In this document: positions 13,929 through 17,628 of the stretch, one piece after another
Layout of the letters: every line of letters begins with the position of its first letter
Numbering within the stretch: position 1 is the first letter of the stretch
Origin: an uncultured Treponema sp.
GTDB taxonomy: Bacteria; Spirochaetota; Spirochaetia; Treponematales; Treponemataceae
Direction: 5' to 3'
Assembly: GCA_937923945.1 (NCBI GenBank)
Contig: CALDWC010000038.1
Location: 1 to 17,628, forward strand
DNA: 17,628 nucleotides
Program-made: the position numbers and the translations under genes
Notes under the pieces: model-generated
The model's database searches: none
Seen by the model: the letters and a program-made list of their open reading frames with translations, nothing else
Told to the model about the DNA's origin: nothing

Positions 13929-15872
13929 TTACACTTTGAATTTATCTACTTCTTGCCCGAGCTTTTCGATACTTTCCTGATTTATTTTCGTTATTTCGTT
14001 CACCCCTAAAACGCTTTTATTGATATTAAGAACACTTTCGTTTATTTCTTCCATAGCGTTTGAAATTTCATCGGTTAGTTTTGTAAGATTATTCATCTCG
14101 CGCGCTACTTGATTGCTGCCCGTTAACATTTCTTGTGAACCTGCTTTTACTTCACCGGTGATAGCCCCGATATTCTGCATCGCTTTGAGAACCTGATCCG
14201 AACCGGCATTTTGTTCTTGCATCGCGTGCATGATACTATCCTCTTGCGTTTTTATATCGGTGGTGAGCGTATGACTTTCCATAAACAAGTTTTGCGCTTT
14301 TAAAGCATCGGAAGTAATCACTTCAATTTTTGACTTTAACTCTTTTAGTACCGCACTTATATTTTTACCTTGAATAGACGATTCTTCTGCAAGCTTTCTA
14401 ATTTCATCGGCGACAACTGCAAAACCTCTTCCTGAATCACCGGCGTGAGCGGCTTCAATAGCAGCGTTCATTGCGAGTAAATTCGTTTGATCGGCAATAT
14501 TTTGTATAACTGTACTTGCTTCCAATAAACTTTCGGATTGATTTGAAATATCTTGAGTAACTCTCACCGAGTTCTGTGCTGCTGCTTTTACATCATTCGA
14601 CTTTAGTTGCAGTTCATTAATTCGCTTTGAATTTGTCTGTAAAATTTTGCTAACCGAAGCGATATTTGCGACCATTTCTTCAACGGCCGCAGAACTTTCA
14701 TTGACTGCCGTAGCTTGATTTTCGATATGCTTATCTAAGTTGTCGATTGTACGGGTTATTTGTTCAATGGCGGATGCAGTTTCAGTTACGCTCGCCGCTT
14801 GTGATACCGTTTGGGTTTTTATGTTTTCAATATTTTTAGCAATTTGCTCCGTACCGGAAACCGTTTCATGCATAGAATCCATAAGGATATTTCCATTTTT
14901 TGATATAACTTCGGAACCCGTTTTTATTGTCGAAAACATTTTCTGTAATGTATCAAGGTAATTATTAAAGCAAAGCGTAAAATGCCCTGTCAAATCAAAA
15001 TTGCGAATTGGTATACGATATGAAAGATCAAAACGGTTTCCTTTACCGACCACAGACGCTAATCGAGTGAGCTGATCGATGAGTGCCTTTGATTGCTTAT
15101 TATCCTGTCTTCTTGATAAGAACGTAAAAGCCACGCCATATACTATTCCAACAAAAAGCACAATTATATTTGCCGTTAAAACGCTTGTTACCGGAGCAAA
15201 TCCCGTTTTTTGAAGTTCTATATAGTACCATTGTATATTATAAAGGGTTCCAGCCAAATAAAAAAGTTCAGCTAATGCAAAAATAGGAGCTTTATAGTTT
15301 ATAATAAAATTGAGTCTTCGAGTATCATAGGTGTACACTTTTAAAAGCGCTTTTGTATCGGACAGAAAAATGTCAACGATAAGTATACAGTACAATGAAG
15401 CAACTAATGCTGTCGGCAAATAAGTTACAAAAACATTTAAAATCGGCATTGTTTGATCCGTTACTATAACGGAAAGAATTATCTTATAGATAATAATCGC
15501 AACAAACCAAAAACCGAAAAGTGACGCAAACACAACTACACTAAATCGAGATAAAGTATCGGTAACTTTTTCCTTTTCTTCTTGAGTCCTTTCGTCCTCG
15601 CTTTTTTCTAAAAAAGACCAAAGAGGTCGTAAGGAATAAATATAAACCCCATAGGATATAAAGTTTACAATTGTTATAAAAGCAAGTTGTAAAAAAAACT
15701 CTCCATTAAAAAGACGCCCCACAATATTCAAATCGCTATATGGGTCAAAAGCAGCGACGATAAAAGCACTATTAATGACACAAATATATTGAATAACCGT
15801 ATAGATGAGTAATATTTTTGTTGTAATATTTTTCTTCAATGTCTGTACATCAATTTCTGAGTCAAAAGCCAT
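13929..15872 (-). CDS. Chemoreceptor (MCP) with six-helix membrane sensor domain
   Basis: A 647-residue receptor whose N-terminal 260 residues are membrane-embedded instead of forming a periplasmic ligand domain. Hydrophobic helices lie at about 19-41, 60-81, 110-137, 144-170, 193-211 and 232-257. They are followed by a short linker (RRQDNKQSKALIDQLTRLAS) without a clear HAMP and then a full MCP signalling coiled coil with tip QTNLLAMNAAIEAAHAGDSG. The C-terminus EVDKFKV resembles that of the dCache receptor downstream, implying they share CheA/CheW partners. No CheR-tether pentapeptide. The start is fixed by AGGAGG 5 nt upstream. The sensor could detect a hydrophobic, membrane or redox cue; this is inference. 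Its promoter contains a 13-A tract. Confidence 0.9.
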   Translation of the reverse strand: MAFDSEIDVQTLKKNITTKILLIYTVIQYICVINSAFIVAAFDPYSDLNIVGRLFNGEFFLQLAFITIVNFISYGVYIYSLRPLWSFLEKSEDERTQEEKEKVTDTLSRFSVVVFASLFGFWFVAIIIYKIILSVIVTDQTMPILNVFVTYLPTALVASLYCILIVDIFLSDTKALLKVYTYDTRRLNFIINYKAPIFALAELFYLAGTLYNIQWYYIELQKTGFAPVTSVLTANIIVLFVGIVYGVAFTFLSRRQDNKQSKALIDQLTRLASVVGKGNRFDLSYRIPIRNFDLTGHFTLCFNNYLDTLQKMFSTIKTGSEVISKNGNILMDSMHETVSGTEQIAKNIENIKTQTVSQAASVTETASAIEQITRTIDNLDKHIENQATAVNESSAAVEEMVANIASVSKILQTNSKRINELQLKSNDVKAAAQNSVRVTQDISNQSESLLEASTVIQNIADQTNLLAMNAAIEAAHAGDSGRGFAVVADEIRKLAEESSIQGKNISAVLKELKSKIEVITSDALKAQNLFMESHTLTTDIKTQEDSIMHAMQEQNAGSDQVLKAMQNIGAITGEVKAGSQEMLTGSNQVAREMNNLTKLTDEISNAMEEINESVLNINKSVLGVNEITKINQESIEKLGQEVDKFKV

Positions 15873-15929
15873 AAAAACCTCCTGATACTTTTAGGTAAAA
15901 TTTAGCGGTGAATAAAAAATATTCTATAT

Positions 15930-15958
15930 TTTATCGAAAAAAAAAAAAATAATGTCAA
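15930..15958 (-). promoter_or_regulatory. Receptor promoter with a 13-nt homopolymer in the spacer
   Basis: On the minus strand a perfect TTGACA (plus 15953-15958) is followed by a spacer that includes 13 consecutive T (plus A-run 15937-15949), then GATAAA at 17 bp (plus 15930-15935) or TAAAAT at 19 bp (plus 15928-15933). Slippage of the tract would move the spacing across the optimum. Confidence 0.6.
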
Positions 15959-15980
15959 GTGTCGGAATAAAGCAGTTCAG

Positions 15981-16490
15981 TTAGATAATTTCAAAACTGA
16001 ATAAATAAATAACAAATGCACAGCCAATATTGGTGATCACATTTGCAAAAAGAGATACAAGAGCGGTTTGCTGCCACCGTATCTTGAGCTTCCGAAAAAG
16101 CAAAATATTTATTGGTATTTCAATCAATAATGTTATTACAAACATAAGGAGAAAATAAAAAATAAAGTACGGACTCATAAATTCTATTTCGTGAGCGCTG
16201 ACCCAGGGGAACCAAAAGACACCCAGCCAACCTCCATTTAAAAACATTGACAACATAAGCCCGAATATTCCGCTCGCAAGATTTGAAACAGTCAACCGCC
16301 AATATAATGCACCGAATTTATATGCACGTTTTAGAAAAAAATAAAAAAGACATACTTCTAATGATAATATTCCCGCGATAATCGCCCAGCCCGGCGGCAA
16401 AAGAATAAGAATTGCCATTGAAACATTAAAAGTTGCGATTGATAATTTTGCTATTAGCCGATGTAATTTATGGGTATGTACACTCGTCAT
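15981..16490 (-). CDS. Small integral membrane protein, four predicted helices
   Basis: A 169-residue protein that I cannot assign to a family. Hydrophobic segments lie at about 20-52 (IATFNVSMAILILLPPGWAI and onward, possibly two short helices), 66-90, 106-131 (SPYFIFYFLLMFVITLLIEI) and 142-167. Features that may be conserved are the Pro-Pro-Gly kink near residues 32-34, the polar pair Glu-Pro in LLIEIPIN and Asn residues in the last helix (ANVITNIGCA). No signal-peptide cleavage site. GGAAGG-type SD sequence just upstream of ATG 16490. It has its own promoter and is co-oriented with the receptor at 13929-15872, 108 bp ahead of it, so functional pairing is possible but unproven. Confidence 0.75.
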   Translation of the reverse strand: MTSVHTHKLHRLIAKLSIATFNVSMAILILLPPGWAIIAGILSLEVCLFYFFLKRAYKFGALYWRLTVSNLASGIFGLMLSMFLNGGWLGVFWFPWVSAHEIEFMSPYFIFYFLLMFVITLLIEIPINILLFRKLKIRWQQTALVSLFANVITNIGCAFVIYLFSFEII

Positions 16491-16526
16491 TCTTTCCTTC
16501 CTTGTTCAATATTTTTGATGTGTTCG

Positions 16527-16555
16527 ATGATAGTAAAATTAAAAAATAATGTCAA
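16527..16555 (-). promoter_or_regulatory. Promoter of the four-helix membrane protein
   Basis: On the minus strand TTGACA (plus 16550-16555), a 17-bp spacer and TATCAT (plus 16527-16532). The block TTGACATTATTTTTT is shared with the promoter of the downstream receptor gene. The leader is about 30 nt. Confidence 0.72.
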
Positions 16556-16658
16556 GCGAATGAAAAATTTTTACACGGAAAGCCATAATAGCAAAAGTGT
16601 AGATTTTTTGTATCGGGACTATACCGGATAGTGGAATATGTCCAGTGGCAAGCATTAA

Positions 16659-16868
16659 GGAAACGCTGATTAAAGGCTTGACGCCGTTTACCGGTAAACT
16701 TTGTGAAGCAAAGTTTTTTGCTTCGCAAAGTTTTTTTGCAGAAGCAAAGTATCTCCTTTTATTGTTTCTCAATATTCGGTATAATAAGGTGGCACTGAAA
16801 GGTCGCCTTTTAAAAACTTTTAGTTTTGAAAGATGCCCTCAATTCTCGATTGAAGTAATCAGTGTCTT
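16659..16868 (+). repeat. Interspersed palindromic element, longest full copy with terminator insert
   Basis: Order: end module GGAAACGCTGATTAAAGG to GTTTACCGG; an insert of about 60 bp holding a terminator hairpin and ending AAGTATCTCC; central module TTATTGTTTCTCAATATTCGG with TATAAT (16780-16785) and AAGGTGGC; then GAAAGGTCGCCTTTTAAAAA; then distal GAAAGATGCCCTCAATTCTC ending TAATCAGTGTC. It spans most of the 424-bp gene-free gap at 16491-16914, just ahead of the gene at 16915. The rest of the gap holds the minus-strand promoter and a short hairpin (AACG/CGTT with GGAT/ATCC) near 16872-16896. Confidence 0.88.
16698..16737 (+). terminator. Terminator hairpin inside the element
   Basis: ACTTTGTGAAGCAAA (16698-16712) pairs over 15 positions (one G-T wobble) with TTTGCTTCGCAAAGT (16717-16731) around a 4-nt loop, followed by a run of seven T ending at 16737. 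It is the same module as at 4116-4138, in the same orientation relative to the element. Confidence 0.65.
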
Positions 16869-16914
16869 TATAACGGCAGGATAAAAATAATCCCGTTGTA
16901 TTTTAGGAGACATT

Positions 16915-17466
16915 ATGGCAGAAAAAACAAAAACCGGACCGCAAAAAAGCGACACAAAAAAAAGTACAACCGCAAAAGCAAAAAAAACACCGGTGAAAAA
17001 ACAAACGGCGGTCGAAAAACGTTTGATTACAAAATTAAATGAAATTCTTCCGAACTTAAACAAAGAAGAGTTAACCTTTTTGTGTGATCAAGCGAATACG
17101 ATATTGTACAATCGAAGAATAGAAGAGATTGCAGAGCAAGAACGTAAAAAAGCGCTCCAACAACGAACCGAAGCAAAGAAAAAAGAACACTCCGGTATCC
17201 AAATTGTACGCGGTGATAATTCGCATGTGTATCACATTATTTGCAACGGAAAATATTCGATGTTCAATGATGAGGAAATGCTTTCCATTATTCGCATCTG
17301 TCATGCGGAAGACAGCGACAACGATATAAAAGCCCGCCTCTATCACTGGTTTTTTATCGAACGCCGCGACTTTCTCGGCGATAACGGACTTGCAATTGAT
17401 GATCCGGAATTTGAGCAGCTGATTACGATCGTAAAAAAACAATTTAAACTTGAAATGCCGTCATAG
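16915..17466 (+). CDS. Protein of unknown function with Lys-rich N-terminal tail
   Basis: A 183-residue soluble protein that I do not recognise. Residues 1-32 are a Lys/Thr/Ala-rich basic tail (TKKSTTAKAKKTPVKK), reminiscent of histone-H1-like or nucleic-acid-binding tails. Residues 33-92 form a charged, probably coiled-coil helix (KEELTFLCDQANTILYNRRI). Residues 95-183 form a compact folded domain with YHIICNGKYSMFNDEEM and ARLYHWFFIERRDFL. No membrane segment or signal peptide. ATG 16915 follows AGGAGA at 5 nt. Upstream lies an element copy carrying a terminator and a TATAAT box; downstream are two tandem element fragments. Nucleic-acid binding is a guess from charge only. Confidence 0.75.
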   Translation: MAEKTKTGPQKSDTKKSTTAKAKKTPVKKQTAVEKRLITKLNEILPNLNKEELTFLCDQANTILYNRRIEEIAEQERKKALQQRTEAKKKEHSGIQIVRGDNSHVYHIICNGKYSMFNDEEMLSIIRICHAEDSDNDIKARLYHWFFIERRDFLGDNGLAIDDPEFEQLITIVKKQFKLEMPS

Positions 17467-17489
17467 TATGTGCGGTAGCAACTATACAA

Positions 17490-17566
17490 GGAAACGCCGA
17501 TTAAAGGCTTACGCCGGTTTTTAAGGTCATGAAAGATGCCCTCAATTATCGATTGAATTAATCAGT
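17490..17566 (+). repeat. Short form of the interspersed element, tandem copy 1
   Basis: It starts GGAAACGCCGATTAAAGG, continues ACGCCGGTTTTTAAGGTCAT and GAAAGATGCCC, and ends GATTGAATTAATCAGT. The central TATAAT module is missing, so only the two end modules remain (77 bp). Confidence 0.85.
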
Positions 17567-17576
17567 AGCTCCTCAA

Positions 17577-17628
17577 GGAAACGCCGATTAAAGGCTTACG
17601 CCGGTTTTTAAGGTCATGAAAGATGCCC
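17577..17628 (+). repeat. Short form of the interspersed element, tandem copy 2, cut by window end
   Basis: The 52 visible bases are identical to 17490-17541, an 87-bp direct tandem period. The window ends inside GAAAGATGCCC. Confidence 0.85.

Noticed and set aside
16539..16884. Short open frames overlapping the element (16539-16772 minus, 16645-16884 plus)
   Set aside because: They cross the terminator insert and a promoter and have no SD or family resemblance.

Overview
The window looks like a chromosomal segment of a host-associated treponeme (Spirochaetes). This is inferred from gene content: a glycine reductase protein B pair with an in-frame selenocysteine UGA, a eukaryotic-type hexokinase, a Cache chemoreceptor, a lipoprotein with a spirochete-style lipobox, and a stand-alone DbpA-type RNA-binding protein. 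Base composition is moderately AT-rich, with AT-rich intergenic DNA. No rRNA, tRNA, CRISPR array, transposase or prophage gene was seen.

Layout. 1-608: gene-free, packed with repeats (element copies, two different 21-bp tandem arrays). 609-1184: DbpA-domain protein (+). 1254-3979: grdE-grdB operon (+), with a strong promoter, short leader, SD-led starts, a Sec UGA with SECIS-like hairpin and a rho-independent terminator. 3991-4175: element copy that carries a terminator facing the hexokinase gene. 4240-5532: hexokinase (-). 5577-5642: hairpin terminator. 5660-6604: zinc/manganese-type ABC binding protein (-). 6697-6791: element copy. 6800-8817: operon of a TPR lipoprotein and a DUF721/DciA-like protein (-). 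8873-10696: large membrane-anchored protein of unknown function (+), divergent from the TPR gene. 10719-10817: nested palindrome between convergent genes. 10828-12930: dCache chemoreceptor (-). 12931-13928: gene-free, structured, with two element copies and a block of hairpins. 13929-15872: chemoreceptor with a six-helix membrane sensor (-). 15981-16490: small four-helix membrane protein (-). 16659-16868: element copy. 16915-17466: Lys-rich conserved-type protein (+). 17490-17628: two tandem element copies.

Metabolic logic: GrdE and GrdB together form substrate-specific protein B of the glycine (or sarcosine/betaine) reductase. It activates the amino acid before reduction to acetyl phosphate by proteins A and C, which are not encoded here. 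The hexokinase begins glycolysis, the binding protein feeds a metal importer encoded elsewhere, and the two receptors feed CheA/CheW signalling.

The least explained content is intergenic: a modular family of imperfect palindromic elements with ends resembling GGAAACRCTGATTAA/TTAATCAGYGTTTCC. There are at least nine copies or fragments in 17.6 kb, all outside genes. They are built from a fixed 43-bp end module, an optional terminator hairpin, a central hairpin containing TATAAT, and a distal end module. Several genes also have promoters so close to their start codons that transcripts would be leaderless or nearly so.
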